From: Neptunicella sp048268085
GTDB taxonomy: Bacteria; Pseudomonadota; Gammaproteobacteria; Enterobacterales; Alteromonadaceae
Direction: 5' to 3'
Assembly: GCF_048268085.1 (NCBI RefSeq)
Contig: NZ_JBLWWF010000009.1
Span: forward strand, 62,001 to 126,000
DNA length: 64,000 bases
Each line of letters starts with the position of its first letter. Position 1 is the stretch's first letter. The translations under genes and the position numbers were made by a program. The notes under the pieces were generated by a model, which was not told the origin of the DNA, did no database searches, and saw nothing but the letters and a program-made list of their open reading frames with translations. This document shows, in pieces, positions 8,704 through 17,537 of the stretch.

Positions 8704-9224
8704 GCGTCAGCAGCAGATGCATCCGCTTGCTGCTTGGCAGCTTGAGCTTCCTGAGCTCGTTTTTGCATGTAAGCGGCAAATACGGCATCAAAGTTAACCG
8801 GATTCAAATTCAGCGGTGGGAAAGTGCCACGGTTAACCATATTGGAAATGGCTTCACGGGCATAAGGGAACAAGACATTAGGGCAATATGCACCCAACAT
8901 TTGTGCGCCTTGCAATTCGGGCATGTCACCGATAGCAAATAAACCGGCTTGCTGTACTTCGATTAAAAAGGCGGTTTCTTCACCTAATGATGCTGTTGCA
9001 GTAATCGACAACACGACTTCATACAAATTTTCTTCAATTTTATTGCTGCGCGTATCTACATCCAGTTTGATTTCCGGTTTCCATTCTTTTTTGAAAACCG
9101 TTGGCGCATGTGGAGCTTCGTAAGAAAGATCTTTTAAATAAATACGTTGAATGGCGAACTGTGGTGCTTGAGCCTCTGGTGCTGCTGCGGCATCAACGCC
9201 GTTGTTATTAACTTCATCAGTCAT
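8700..9224 (-). CDS. secB: Protein-export chaperone SecB
   Basis: Homotetrameric cytosolic chaperone that keeps preproteins unfolded and delivers them to SecA. Conserved features include QFAIQRIYLKDLSYEAPHAP at the N-terminus and the helical core AYCPNVLFPYAREAISNMV followed by RGTFPPLNLNPVNFDA. The ATG giving MTDEVNNN is preferred over an in-frame start ten codons upstream because AGGA sits at the correct distance. About 174 residues, slightly long owing to Ala/Gln-rich tails at both ends. It forms an operon with rhodanese, grxC and gpsA. Confidence 0.96.
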   Translation of the reverse strand: MTDEVNNNGVDAAAAPEAQAPQFAIQRIYLKDLSYEAPHAPTVFKKEWKPEIKLDVDTRSNKIEENLYEVVLSITATASLGEETAFLIEVQQAGLFAIGDMPELQGAQMLGAYCPNVLFPYAREAISNMVNRGTFPPLNLNPVNFDAVFAAYMQKRAQEAQAAKQQADASAADA

Positions 9225-9293
9225 GATTATTCCTAAATTTTTTGATTTCGCCAAATGGCTAAAATAGTGGATGGTTATATATTAATATTTACC

Positions 9294-9551
9294 TTAGAGC
9301 GATAACAGGGGATCGAGTCCACCTCGAGCTTCTAGCATCATCATCTCATCACAACCACCGATATGCTGATCATCAATAAAGATCTGCGGTACGGTTGAAC
9401 CTCCGCTCGCCCGCTCTATCATTAGCGGCCGAAGTTCTGGTTGTTGATCAATTTTATATTCTTGATAGGTAATGTTTTTTTGCGCTAATAGCGCTTTAGC
9501 CCGCATGCAATAGGGACAATATGCCTTAGTGTAAATTTCTACCTTTGCCAT
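9294..9551 (-). CDS. grxC: Glutaredoxin 3
   Basis: Glutathione-dependent dithiol oxidoreductase of 85 residues, matching GrxC. The redox motif CPYC is at residues 12-15, the cis-proline segment is GGSTVPQIFI, and the glutathione-binding GGCDEM follows. It starts seven bases after the rhodanese gene ends and precedes secB, an arrangement conserved in gammaproteobacteria. It supplies reducing power to ribonucleotide reductase and other disulfide substrates. Confidence 0.95.
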   Translation of the reverse strand: MAKVEIYTKAYCPYCMRAKALLAQKNITYQEYKIDQQPELRPLMIERASGGSTVPQIFIDDQHIGGCDEMMMLEARGGLDPLLSL

Positions 9552-9558
9552 TTTACGC

Positions 9559-9984
9559 CTATTTACTTACTGGAAGATTTGCACCTAACCAAGTGTTCAT
9601 ACCGCCTTTGAGTACTTTCACTTGAGAAAAACCAGCTTTGAGCATTTGACCGGCAGTGCGTTTTGCCGTCATACCCATGGCACAAACTACAATAATGGGT
9701 TTGTCGCGATATTTTTCAAGTGTTCCAAAGTCAGCATTTTTAACTTGTTCGGCTTTAAGCTGCTTGGCATCCAGTATATGACCTTTTTTAAATTCCGCTG
9801 CAGGACGAATATCGACCACAACTGCGTCATTTTTATTGATCAGTAATGTTGCATCATGAGTACCAATTTCTTTGATTGGCGACATATTCGCCGAAATAAA
9901 ACCAAACAGAATGGCAAAAAATAATACAACCCAAGCACCGGCTAACCAATAATGGTTACCCACAAATTCTATTAATTGCTGCAT
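9559..9984 (-). CDS. Membrane-anchored rhodanese-domain protein (YibN-like)
   Basis: One N-terminal transmembrane helix (about residues 11-30, LAGAWVVLFFAILFGFI) anchors a single rhodanese domain. The predicted active-site Cys lies in VVCAMGMTAKR, and DIRPAAEFKKGHI is the conserved CH2-type motif. It corresponds to E. coli YibN by length, anchor and position next to grxC and secB. Rhodaneses transfer sulfane sulfur; the physiological acceptor here is unknown. Start ATG has a purine-rich AAGGGGAAAAG upstream. Confidence 0.9.
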   Translation of the reverse strand: MQQLIEFVGNHYWLAGAWVVLFFAILFGFISANMSPIKEIGTHDATLLINKNDAVVVDIRPAAEFKKGHILDAKQLKAEQVKNADFGTLEKYRDKPIIVVCAMGMTAKRTAGQMLKAGFSQVKVLKGGMNTWLGANLPVSK

Positions 9985-10150
9985 GTTGATCTTTTCCCCT
10001 TAAAAATGAATGACGGGATGGTGAAAAAATGACTGCAAAGTATATAGAAAAACCATCTTTAAACCAGCCTAAAGCTGATTCACATCGATAACTTATTGGC
10101 AGAGCTGTAAATATTTTGGCCGATAAGCACAATAACTGCGGGATCCCCTG

Positions 10151-10178
10151 TTGTTTATCACCCCAGTCAGGCTAAAAT
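10151..10178 (+). promoter_or_regulatory. Putative sigma70 promoter of gpmI
   Basis: TTGTTT, 16-base spacer, TAAAAT, about 30 bases before the gpmI start, in the region between divergent yibN-like and gpmI genes. Elements seen directly; activity inferred. Confidence 0.45.
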
Positions 10179-10209
10179 GGGCTGTCATCAATCACTATGG
10201 AGCTATTAA

Positions 10210-11739
10210 ATGTCAAATCGCAAACCTTTGGTACTGATCATTATGGATGGCTGGGGCTATCGCGAAGATACCACCAACAATGCTGTTGCTCAGGCCAATA
10301 CTCCGGTTCTGGACAAATTAGTTGAGCAATATCCTAATACACTAATTTCAGGTTCAGGATTAGACGTAGGTTTGCCAGACGGGCAAATGGGTAACTCCGA
10401 AGTCGGCCATGTTAACTTGGGCGCCGGTCGTATTGTTTATCAAGACTTCACCCGTATTACCAAATCTATTCAGGATGGTGACTTTTTCAGCAATCCGGTT
10501 TTGGTCGACAGTATCGATAAAGCGGTAAAGGCCGACAAGGCCGTGCATTTAATGGGGTTACTTTCTGATGGAGGCGTACATAGCCATCAGGATCACATTT
10601 TTGCCGCCATTAAACTGGCCGCTCAACGAGGTGCGAAGAAAATTTATTTGCATGCCTTTATGGATGGCCGTGACACGCCACCCAGAAGCGCTGAAGGGGC
10701 ATTAAAACAAGCGGATGCTTTATTTGCAGAACTGGGTGTAGGCAAAACCGCAACTATTGTAGGTCGTTACTATGCAATGGATCGGGATAACCGCTGGGAT
10801 CGGGTACAAGCCGCTTATGATCTGATGACACAAGGCAAAGGCAGCCAAGCGAACAGTGCGGTAGAAGGTTTACAAGCCGCTTATGCTAACGACAAAAATG
10901 ACGAATTCGTTCCCGCCACCGTGATTGGTGACGCCGTACCAATGGAAGACGGTGATACATTATTATTTTTAAACTTCCGGGCTGACCGCGCGCGCGAAAT
11001 TACTCACGCGTTTGTGGATAAAGACTTTGACGGTTTTGAACGTCAAAGCACGCCGCAACTTGCCGCCTTTGTCATGCTTACCCAATACGCTGCGAGTATT
11101 GATGCCCCTATCGCCTTTGCACCAGAAGAATTAAAAAATGTAATGGGTGACTGGTTGGCCCAGCATCACAAAACCCAATTGCGTATTTCTGAAACCGAAA
11201 AATATGCCCATGTTACCTTTTTCTATAGTGGTGGCCGGGAAGAACTCTATGACGGTGAAGAACGCATTTTGGTGCCTTCTCCCGATGTAGCAACCTATGA
11301 TTTGCAACCAGAAATGAACTCAACCGAACTGACCGACAAGCTGGTAGGGGCGATCGAATCAGGCAAATTTGATGTGATTATTTGCAACTATCCAAACGGT
11401 GATATGGTTGGTCATACTGGCGTGTTATCAGCGGCGATAAAAGCGTGCGAAGCAGTAGACCATTGTATTGGACGGGTTACCGAAGCCTTACAAAAGGTCG
11501 GTGGCGAATGTCTGATTACAGCCGACCATGGGAATGCCGAAAAAATGGTTGATGCAGACAGTGGTCAGGCACATACCGCCCACACCAGTGGACCGGTACC
11601 CTTTATTTATTTTGGTCGTGATGCCAATGTACGTAGCGGAGGCACCTTAAGTGACGTGGCTCCTACTATGTTACATCTGATGGGTATGCCTCAACCGGCT
11701 GAAATGACAGGCACCCCGATCATGACACTAAAAGACTAG
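10210..11739 (+). CDS. gpmI: 2,3-bisphosphoglycerate-independent phosphoglycerate mutase
   Basis: Mn2+-dependent glycolytic enzyme interconverting 3- and 2-phosphoglycerate. N-terminal MDGWGYRED and the phosphoserine site GQMGNSEVGHVNLGAG (Ser63) are intact, as are HAFMDGRDTPP, RYYAMDRDNRWDR, NYPNGDMVGHTG and the C-terminal metal site ADHGNAEKM. Length 509 is standard. GGAG precedes the ATG. It is followed after 11 bases by an EnvC-like gene, the common gpmI-envC-yibQ order of gammaproteobacteria. Confidence 0.97.
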   Translation: MSNRKPLVLIIMDGWGYREDTTNNAVAQANTPVLDKLVEQYPNTLISGSGLDVGLPDGQMGNSEVGHVNLGAGRIVYQDFTRITKSIQDGDFFSNPVLVDSIDKAVKADKAVHLMGLLSDGGVHSHQDHIFAAIKLAAQRGAKKIYLHAFMDGRDTPPRSAEGALKQADALFAELGVGKTATIVGRYYAMDRDNRWDRVQAAYDLMTQGKGSQANSAVEGLQAAYANDKNDEFVPATVIGDAVPMEDGDTLLFLNFRADRAREITHAFVDKDFDGFERQSTPQLAAFVMLTQYAASIDAPIAFAPEELKNVMGDWLAQHHKTQLRISETEKYAHVTFFYSGGREELYDGEERILVPSPDVATYDLQPEMNSTELTDKLVGAIESGKFDVIICNYPNGDMVGHTGVLSAAIKACEAVDHCIGRVTEALQKVGGECLITADHGNAEKMVDADSGQAHTAHTSGPVPFIYFGRDANVRSGGTLSDVAPTMLHLMGMPQPAEMTGTPIMTLKD

Positions 11740-11750
11740 GTAAGCGGCTG

Positions 11751-12911
11751 TTGCCCTATTTATCTTGCGTTAAGTTGAACACATGGCGACACTGCCTTTT
11801 CGCGGGCGCCATGCTGTTTTGTTGTGTGGCTCATAGCCAAGAAGAAGACAAGCAACAGCTGCAAGATTTACAACAGCAAATCAAACAAAAGCAAAAACTG
11901 ATTGAATCAAATCTAGCCACCGCCAAAGAACTCCAGGCTCAACTACAAAAACAAGAATTAGCTATCGCCAGCAGTGCCAAAAAGTTAGATGAAACAGGCA
12001 AACAACTGGCCGATAACCAGCAGCAACAAAACGCGTTAACAGAACGACAAAAAAAACTACAAAAAAAACAGGCTCAACAAGAAGCAGTGTTAGCCAAACA
12101 ACTGCGTTCTGCTTATATGGCCGGTAATCATGACTACGCAAAAATGATATTTAATTTGCAAAGTGCCAGTAAATTTGAACGCATGCTGACCTATTACCAG
12201 TATCTCAACGCTGAACGTCAGCAACAAATAGATGAGTTCAAGCAACTGGGCATTGAACTCGATGATATTGCCAAGCAACTGATTAGCAAACAGCAACAAC
12301 TAGAATCATTGCAAGCAGAACAAAAACAGCAACAGAAACAACTCGCAGCCCAGCAAAAATCACGACAGGTCACCTTGGCATCGCTGAATAAAAAGATTGA
12401 CTCGGAAGCGGCCAAAGTCGAGCAATTACAAATCAATGAGCAAACCTTGTTACAAGCTTTGCAGGCTGCTCAAGAGCGCGCTGAACGACAAAGTTCCACA
12501 GGGGCGGTGTCGCTAGTCGGATTAGGCAAATTAAAAGGCCACTTGCTACATCCGGTAAAAGGTCAGATGCGCAGACTGTTTGGCGATAGGCGACAAGGGC
12601 AAGTACGCTGGAAAGGCATATTGATTTACAGCAATGAAGGCGCACCGGTACAGGCCGTTCAGGATGCCCAGGTGTTATATGCCGACTGGTTAAAAGGCTT
12701 TGGATTGGTGATTGCGCTGGATCACGGTGAAGGGTATATGAGTTTATACGGACATAATCAAGCACTACTAAAAGAAGTGGGCGAAACCGTGCGAAAAGGC
12801 GATACCATAGCATTGGTGGGACAAAGCGGAGGACAGTCTCGTCCCGGACTATATTTTGAGATTAGGCATAAAGGTTCACCGGTGAACCCCAGTCAATGGC
12901 TTAGCCGTTAA
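11751..12911 (+). CDS. envC: EnvC-like murein hydrolase activator
   Basis: Periplasmic protein with a signal peptide, a long Gln/Lys-rich coiled coil (about residues 32-245) and a C-terminal LytM/M23 domain (about 258-386). In the LytM domain the usual first metal ligand (HxxxD) is replaced by RWKGILI, while GHN and FEIRH remain, so it is probably catalytically dead, as EnvC is; such proteins activate the division amidases AmiA/AmiB via FtsEX. The start is uncertain: TTG at 11751 gives a 34-residue leader, and a second TTG at 11775 gives a more compact signal peptide. No ATG fits upstream of the hydrophobic core. It is clustered with gpmI and yibQ. Confidence 0.88.
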   Translation: MPYLSCVKLNTWRHCLFAGAMLFCCVAHSQEEDKQQLQDLQQQIKQKQKLIESNLATAKELQAQLQKQELAIASSAKKLDETGKQLADNQQQQNALTERQKKLQKKQAQQEAVLAKQLRSAYMAGNHDYAKMIFNLQSASKFERMLTYYQYLNAERQQQIDEFKQLGIELDDIAKQLISKQQQLESLQAEQKQQQKQLAAQQKSRQVTLASLNKKIDSEAAKVEQLQINEQTLLQALQAAQERAERQSSTGAVSLVGLGKLKGHLLHPVKGQMRRLFGDRRQGQVRWKGILIYSNEGAPVQAVQDAQVLYADWLKGFGLVIALDHGEGYMSLYGHNQALLKEVGETVRKGDTIALVGQSGGQSRPGLYFEIRHKGSPVNPSQWLSR

Positions 12912-12925
12912 CAGCAGACGGATTG

Positions 12926-13720
12926 ATGAAACGAACGATACTATTTTTAATGAGCTACAGTTGTGCATTTTTGTTGCACGCTGGCAGTATTGCCTTAATT
13001 ATCGATGATATGGGTAATAGCCGAATCGATGAAAGTGCCTTCGATTTACCTGCTGCAGTAACGTTTGCAATTTTGCCACACACGCCTTTTTCGGCCGAAT
13101 TTTCCCATCGTTCAGCACAGCAAAACCGTGAAGTGATGTTACACATGCCAATGGAATCATTGGCTGGCAACAATCCCGGTCCCGGAACAATTACCTCAGC
13201 CATGCAACCGGAATTAATCACGCGAAAGTTACAAAGTGCCTTAGACGATATTCCCAATGCAGTGGGGATCAATAATCACATGGGCAGCAAACTTACCCAA
13301 CTGACTTTGCCAATGTCCACCACTATGGACTTTTTGCGCAAACGAGGACTATTTTTTGTGGATAGCCGCACCACCCGATATAGCAAAGCTGAAAAAATTG
13401 CCCATAAAACCGGAGTATTAGCCTGGCACCGTAATGTATTTATTGATCACACTTTAGATCCGGTACAAATGAATATTCAGTTTCAGCGCCTGGTCAAGAT
13501 CGCCAAAAAATATCGGCAGGCGGTTGGCATTGCTCACCCACACCCGATGACTATCCAATTTTTACAACAGCATTTGCCCGAGCTTCACGCGGCCGGAATT
13601 GAGTTAATTCCCGCCAGTCAGATCTTTGATTTTCGCGCTGAACATCTGTTGCTGGCCAACAAACACGAAAAGCAGCCCGCTACGCCTAAAGCAGTTCAAC
13701 TGGCACCGGATAGTCAATGA
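12926..13720 (+). CDS. Divergent polysaccharide deacetylase family protein (YibQ-like)
   Basis: Signal peptide (about 1-18, LLHAGS) followed by a domain with IALIIDDMGNS, TFAILPHTPFS, VMLHMPMES and INNHMGSKLT, the pattern of the divergent polysaccharide deacetylase family (DUF610/YibQ). Asp and His residues in these motifs are candidate metal ligands. The periplasmic enzyme activity is not established for the family. The ATG directly after an in-frame TTG is preferred. It lies 14 bases after envC and overlaps the next gene by four bases, so it belongs to an envelope-related operon. Confidence 0.87.
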   Translation: MKRTILFLMSYSCAFLLHAGSIALIIDDMGNSRIDESAFDLPAAVTFAILPHTPFSAEFSHRSAQQNREVMLHMPMESLAGNNPGPGTITSAMQPELITRKLQSALDDIPNAVGINNHMGSKLTQLTLPMSTTMDFLRKRGLFFVDSRTTRYSKAEKIAHKTGVLAWHRNVFIDHTLDPVQMNIQFQRLVKIAKKYRQAVGIAHPHPMTIQFLQQHLPELHAAGIELIPASQIFDFRAEHLLLANKHEKQPATPKAVQLAPDSQ

Positions 13721-14508
13721 AGATAGACAACAAAACCATCTGGCTCACAGGAGCATCCTCTGGAATTGGCGAAGAGCTGGCTCGGCAACTGGCCGATCAA
13801 GGAGCACTGTTAATCCTGTCGGCACGTAATGCTGAAAAACTCCAGCAGCTTAAAAATGAGCTCACCAATAGCCAACAGCATAGTATTGTGCCACTGGATT
13901 TATCCCGACCTGAAACCGTAGCCGCTTTGGTTGACCAGCAGCTAGCAGCAGGGTTACAGGTTGATATGCTAATTAACAATGCGGGTTTATCCCAACGGGG
14001 CAGCGCACGCGATACATTACTGCACGTACAGCGCAATGTAATGGAAGTGAATTATTTTGGCACGATTGCCCTCACCCAAGCATTGTTACCGACGCTGCTC
14101 AACCAACAGGGCATGATAGTGACCATTGCCAGTGTGGCAGGTAAGGTTGGCGGTAAAGGTATGTCCGGTTATTCTGCTTCTAAGCATGCCATTATCGGCT
14201 ATATGGATTGCCTTAGAGCAGAAGAATCCCCTAACGGCTTAAAGGTCTTAACGGTTTGCCCTGGTTTTGTGCAAACCAATATCTCGGTGAATGCGTTAGC
14301 GGAAAATGGGCAAGCGGTTGGACAAATGGTCGATTCGATTAAAAATGGCATCCCTGTTCAGCGCTGTGCTGAAAAAATAATTCACGCCATTGTGGCCGAT
14401 AAAAATGAAATTGTTATTGGCACTGGAATTAGTCGATTAGCCCCTGTGATTAAACGTTTTTCCCCTAATTTATTGTTCAAATTAGCCGCCGCTAAAAACG
14501 TTCGCTAG
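13717..14508 (+). CDS. SDR-family oxidoreductase
   Basis: Classical short-chain dehydrogenase/reductase of 263 residues. Cofactor loop TGASSGIG at 11-18, NNAG at 87-90, catalytic Ser139, Tyr152 and Lys156 in the GYSASKHAI block, and PGFVQT after it. The Arg in LSARNAEKL suggests NADP(H) preference, an inference. The start overlaps the yibQ stop (ATGA), so translation is coupled. The C-terminal hydrophobic/basic tail resembles DHRS7-like SDRs. Substrate unknown. Confidence 0.88.
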   Translation: MKIDNKTIWLTGASSGIGEELARQLADQGALLILSARNAEKLQQLKNELTNSQQHSIVPLDLSRPETVAALVDQQLAAGLQVDMLINNAGLSQRGSARDTLLHVQRNVMEVNYFGTIALTQALLPTLLNQQGMIVTIASVAGKVGGKGMSGYSASKHAIIGYMDCLRAEESPNGLKVLTVCPGFVQTNISVNALAENGQAVGQMVDSIKNGIPVQRCAEKIIHAIVADKNEIVIGTGISRLAPVIKRFSPNLLFKLAAAKNVR

Positions 14509-14566
14509 GACATATTTACAGTACTCGCCTCGGTAGGTTATTAAAATAGCCGTTTGCATGACTGAC

Positions 14567-14587
14567 GAAATGTTATATTATAACGTT
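14567..14587. promoter_or_regulatory. Putative Zur box
   Basis: GAAATGTTATATTATAACGTT closely follows the gammaproteobacterial Zur consensus (GAAATGTTATANTATAACATTTC). The dyad TGTTATA-T-TATAACG has one mismatched pair. It sits about 35 bases before the MerC-like start, where binding would block transcription. Consensus recalled from published regulon studies; site seen directly. Confidence 0.72.
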
Positions 14588-14621
14588 AATTAATCATTCA
14601 GGCAGATAAGTACATTTCATT

Positions 14622-15011
14622 ATGACCATCACTAAAAATGGGATCCTTGATAAAGTAGGCATTTGGATCAGCAGCTTATGTGCTGTTCATTGTCTTGCCT
14701 TGCCCATTTTATTGCCTATTGCTCCTTTAATCGGAGCCAGCTTTTTTGCTGATGCCTGGTTTGAACGTACAATACTGTCTCTTTCATTACTGGTAGGATT
14801 TTGGGCATTATTTTCCGGTTTTTATCGCTACCATCGACAGTTATATCCACTATATAGCTTGAGTGTTGGTGGTTTGATTTACTGGAATAAAGGCATGTTT
14901 GGTGACGCCTACGAACCTCTCACTATTGCGGTAGGCGCCTTCCTGTTAATCAGTGCGCATATTGTTAATCTTAAGTTATGCAGTGATTGCAAAGCCTGTG
15001 AGGATCATTAG
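14622..15011 (+). CDS. MerC-domain membrane protein, likely zinc-regulated
   Basis: A 129-residue protein with about four transmembrane helices and the pattern of the MerC family: a Cys/His pair motif SLCAVHCLALP in TM1 (Cys20, His23, Cys24) and a C-terminal cytoplasmic LCSDCKACEDH tail with three cysteines (120, 123, 126). Classical MerC transports Hg2+, but there are no mer genes here, and a strong Zur-box match precedes the gene. A role in zinc uptake or handling under zinc limitation is therefore more likely, as inference. Weak ribosome-binding site (CAGGCAGATAAG). It stands alone, convergent with the phosphodiesterase. Confidence 0.82.
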   Translation: MTITKNGILDKVGIWISSLCAVHCLALPILLPIAPLIGASFFADAWFERTILSLSLLVGFWALFSGFYRYHRQLYPLYSLSVGGLIYWNKGMFGDAYEPLTIAVGAFLLISAHIVNLKLCSDCKACEDH

Positions 15012-15012
15012 G

Positions 15013-15729
15013 TTAGCCTAAAAACTCTCCCGTATATTGATGCGCCCTGCGTATTAGCGCTTTATCCGGCGTGTTAGTAAAAAAACCATCGACTCCCATT
15101 AATGCTAACTGATCCAAATCGGCAATTTCATCCACGGTAAACACATATACCTGCAGTCCCCGTTGTTTTGCATCCTGAATAAATTTAGGTTGGACACAAT
15201 TAATATCTATATGTATCGAAAGTGCATTCAATTGCTGGGCAAACAAGGCATAGTCGAGCGGACAAGATGAGGTTAATGCACCAATCTGAATATCAGGACG
15301 TAATTGTTTTATTTCAAATAATAAATGATGATTAAATGAAGAAAGCAAAAATTGATGCAATTGAAAATTAAGCTGTTCTACCGCATCGTCTATATGTTTA
15401 AGCACCGGCAGCACATCGTTGATACCTTTAAGCTCAATATTTAACGAACACTGGCCATTCAGGCATTGCATCGTTTCCCATAACGTGGGAATTTGTTGCC
15501 CCATTCCCGCATCCAGTTTACGTAATTGCTCAAAACTATAATCGCTAAGCTGCCCCTGGGTTTTGGTGGTACGCTGTAGCCAGCGATCATGGATCACCAA
15601 CAATTGATCACCGACAGAATGAATATCAATCTCAATCCCATCCACCCCCAAAGCAATGGCTTTTTCAAATGCAAGCAGGGTATTTTCCGGAGCGGCGGCA
15701 CTCGCTCCACGATGAGCAATAATCAGCAT
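15013..15729 (-). CDS. Glycerophosphodiester phosphodiesterase, UgpQ-like
   Basis: GDPD-family TIM-barrel enzyme hydrolysing glycerophosphodiesters to sn-glycerol-3-phosphate and an alcohol. Signature AHRGASAAAPENT with His6 and Arg7, EIDIHSVGDQLLVIHD with metal-binding Glu/Asp and the second His, and ELKG later. 238 residues without a signal peptide match cytosolic UgpQ rather than periplasmic GlpQ. It follows the DMT transporter by 12 bases and is probably co-transcribed with it and psd, a phospholipid-linked neighbourhood. Confidence 0.92.
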   Translation of the reverse strand: MLIIAHRGASAAAPENTLLAFEKAIALGVDGIEIDIHSVGDQLLVIHDRWLQRTTKTQGQLSDYSFEQLRKLDAGMGQQIPTLWETMQCLNGQCSLNIELKGINDVLPVLKHIDDAVEQLNFQLHQFLLSSFNHHLLFEIKQLRPDIQIGALTSSCPLDYALFAQQLNALSIHIDINCVQPKFIQDAKQRGLQVYVFTVDEIADLDQLALMGVDGFFTNTPDKALIRRAHQYTGEFLG

Positions 15730-15741
15730 AAAAACCCTCTC

Positions 15742-16617
15742 TTAATCTGAGTTGAGGTTATGTAACTTATGAGCGTTGATAGTTTCGTAGATAGCGGCTG
15801 AGATTACCAGTAAGCCACCCACAATAGTTTGCCAGTCCGGTTTTTCATCAATCACAATCATTGCCATCGTGACACCATAAAAAGGCTGCATACAGGCAAC
15901 TAATGAAAAGGTTTTGGCGCGCAAATGTTGCAGGGAGGCGGCAATAAGCGCATGAGGAGCAGCCGTACAAACGGTGCCTAATAAGACAAGTAATCCCAAA
16001 GTGGATGTCGATGCATTAGCAATATCCGGGGAGATAAAAAAGACTAAACAGGCAGCAATGACCAACGTTTGATAAGCCATCGCATGGGCACCGGAATAGT
16101 GATTAAAATATTTTCGATGGATTAAATTACGCAAGGAATACAAGCAAGCGGATAAAATTCCAATACAGATACCCAGCGTAATATCATTGTCCAGTGACAC
16201 ATCCGGTACAATCAAAAAGATGCCAAAAAATACCACCATAGCACTGAAAATATCCTGCCAAACCAGCTTTATACCTTCAAAGAACGGTTCTAAAAACACC
16301 GTTATAACCGGAAAGGTAAACAGGGCAATCATGCCCACAGAGACTGACGAATATTGCATCGCGGCAAAATAGGTAACCCAATGCACGGCCATCAATAGCC
16401 CAAGTAAAATGGCGATACCGTAGTCTTTGAGACTGTACAATTTTAGCGACCCTTTGGTTAGCTTCACCAATATAATCAGGGTAATAGTTGCCACAATTGA
16501 ACGGCCAAACGTAATATCCGTCGCCGATAGCGGGATAACTTTCGAAAATAACGCGGTAAAACCTAGCAGCATTACTGCCAGGTGAAGCGAATAGAGACTG
16601 CGACTAACCGGATTCAC
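15742..16617 (-). CDS. EamA/DMT-family transporter
   Basis: About ten transmembrane helices in two EamA repeats (residues about 8-135 and 150-280), 291 residues, typical of the drug/metabolite transporter superfamily. The start is GTG, overlapping the psd stop as GTGA, so it is translationally coupled to psd. Substrate cannot be inferred; family members export amino acids, nucleobases or other metabolites. Confidence 0.85.
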   Translation of the reverse strand: MNPVSRSLYSLHLAVMLLGFTALFSKVIPLSATDITFGRSIVATITLIILVKLTKGSLKLYSLKDYGIAILLGLLMAVHWVTYFAAMQYSSVSVGMIALFTFPVITVFLEPFFEGIKLVWQDIFSAMVVFFGIFLIVPDVSLDNDITLGICIGILSACLYSLRNLIHRKYFNHYSGAHAMAYQTLVIAACLVFFISPDIANASTSTLGLLVLLGTVCTAAPHALIAASLQHLRAKTFSLVACMQPFYGVTMAMIVIDEKPDWQTIVGGLLVISAAIYETINAHKLHNLNSD

Positions 16618-17474
16618 GGGATCAAGGTGGCCAGGGTTTGTCCTAGTCGAGTTTGATCACCCGCCTGTAAAGATTCAAAATCCAGCATATCTGGCGAGAA
16701 TACCGCCACCACTGTAGAGCCTAATTTGAATCGGCCCATTTCCTCTCCTTTTTTCAAGGTAATGGCATGTTTACCACGAGCAGGGTAGGTCCAGTGATTG
16801 ACTTTACTACCGGTGGGTGGCGTGACCGTTCCGGCCCACACGGTTTCAATGCTAGCGACAATGGTAGCGCCAACTAATACCAAGCCCATTTTGCCAAATT
16901 TGGTATCAAACAACGCCACTACTCGCTCGTTGCGAGCAAACAAGCCAGGAACATTAGCCGCCGTTAACGGATTTACCGAAAACAGCTCGCCCGGCACATA
17001 AATCATATCGGTTAAGGTGCCTGTTACCGGCATATGAATACGATGATAATCGGTAGGAGCCAAATAAATAGTGGCAAATTTACCGTCAACAAAGGGTTCA
17101 GCAAGCAATTTATCGCCACCCAATAAAGCCGTTAAGCTGTAATGATGGCCTTTAGCCTGAAAAATCTGCTCCTGTTCAATATCCCCCATCTGACTGATGG
17201 CACCATCCACAGGCTGAACCATTGCCAAGGGATCCTGATTGATCTCCCGTACACCGGGCTTCAATTCCCGGGTAAAAAATTCATTAAAAGTAGGGTAATA
17301 GCTGGGATCAGAATGTAATGCTTCGTCCATATCGACTTTATACTGCTTGATAAACAGCTTAATTAGCCAAGTAGTTAATATTCCCGCACGCGCAGCGGCG
17401 AGCTTACCCACCAAGCGAGAAAGCGCATGTTTAGGCATAATATACTGAAGTTTTACTTTTAGATTATCAGACAA
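16614..17474 (-). CDS. psd: Phosphatidylserine decarboxylase proenzyme
   Basis: Inner-membrane-associated enzyme that makes phosphatidylethanolamine. The self-cleavage site is FKLGSTVV, with Gly252-Ser253 giving the pyruvoyl-bearing alpha subunit of about 34 residues. Conserved DYHRIHMP, GELFSVNPLT, LFARNERV and ETVWAG are present. The TTG start is chosen because MSDNLKVKLQYIMPKHAL aligns with the E. coli N-terminus, whereas the next ATG would cut this segment. Neighbour to rsgA, as in E. coli. Confidence 0.96.
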   Translation of the reverse strand: MSDNLKVKLQYIMPKHALSRLVGKLAAARAGILTTWLIKLFIKQYKVDMDEALHSDPSYYPTFNEFFTRELKPGVREINQDPLAMVQPVDGAISQMGDIEQEQIFQAKGHHYSLTALLGGDKLLAEPFVDGKFATIYLAPTDYHRIHMPVTGTLTDMIYVPGELFSVNPLTAANVPGLFARNERVVALFDTKFGKMGLVLVGATIVASIETVWAGTVTPPTGSKVNHWTYPARGKHAITLKKGEEMGRFKLGSTVVAVFSPDMLDFESLQAGDQTRLGQTLATLIP

Positions 17475-17537
17475 AACGGTACTTCCTGTGATTTGAATCG
17501 ATATTTTAACCTATTCTAACTTAGATCAGATTAACTA

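Noticed and set aside
12433..12813. 126-codon minus-strand frame inside envC
   Set aside because: Shadow of the LytM domain coding region; no support.
14622..15011. Mercury-resistance operon
   Set aside because: Only a MerC-like protein is present; no MerA, MerT, MerP or MerR, and a Zur box suggests zinc instead.
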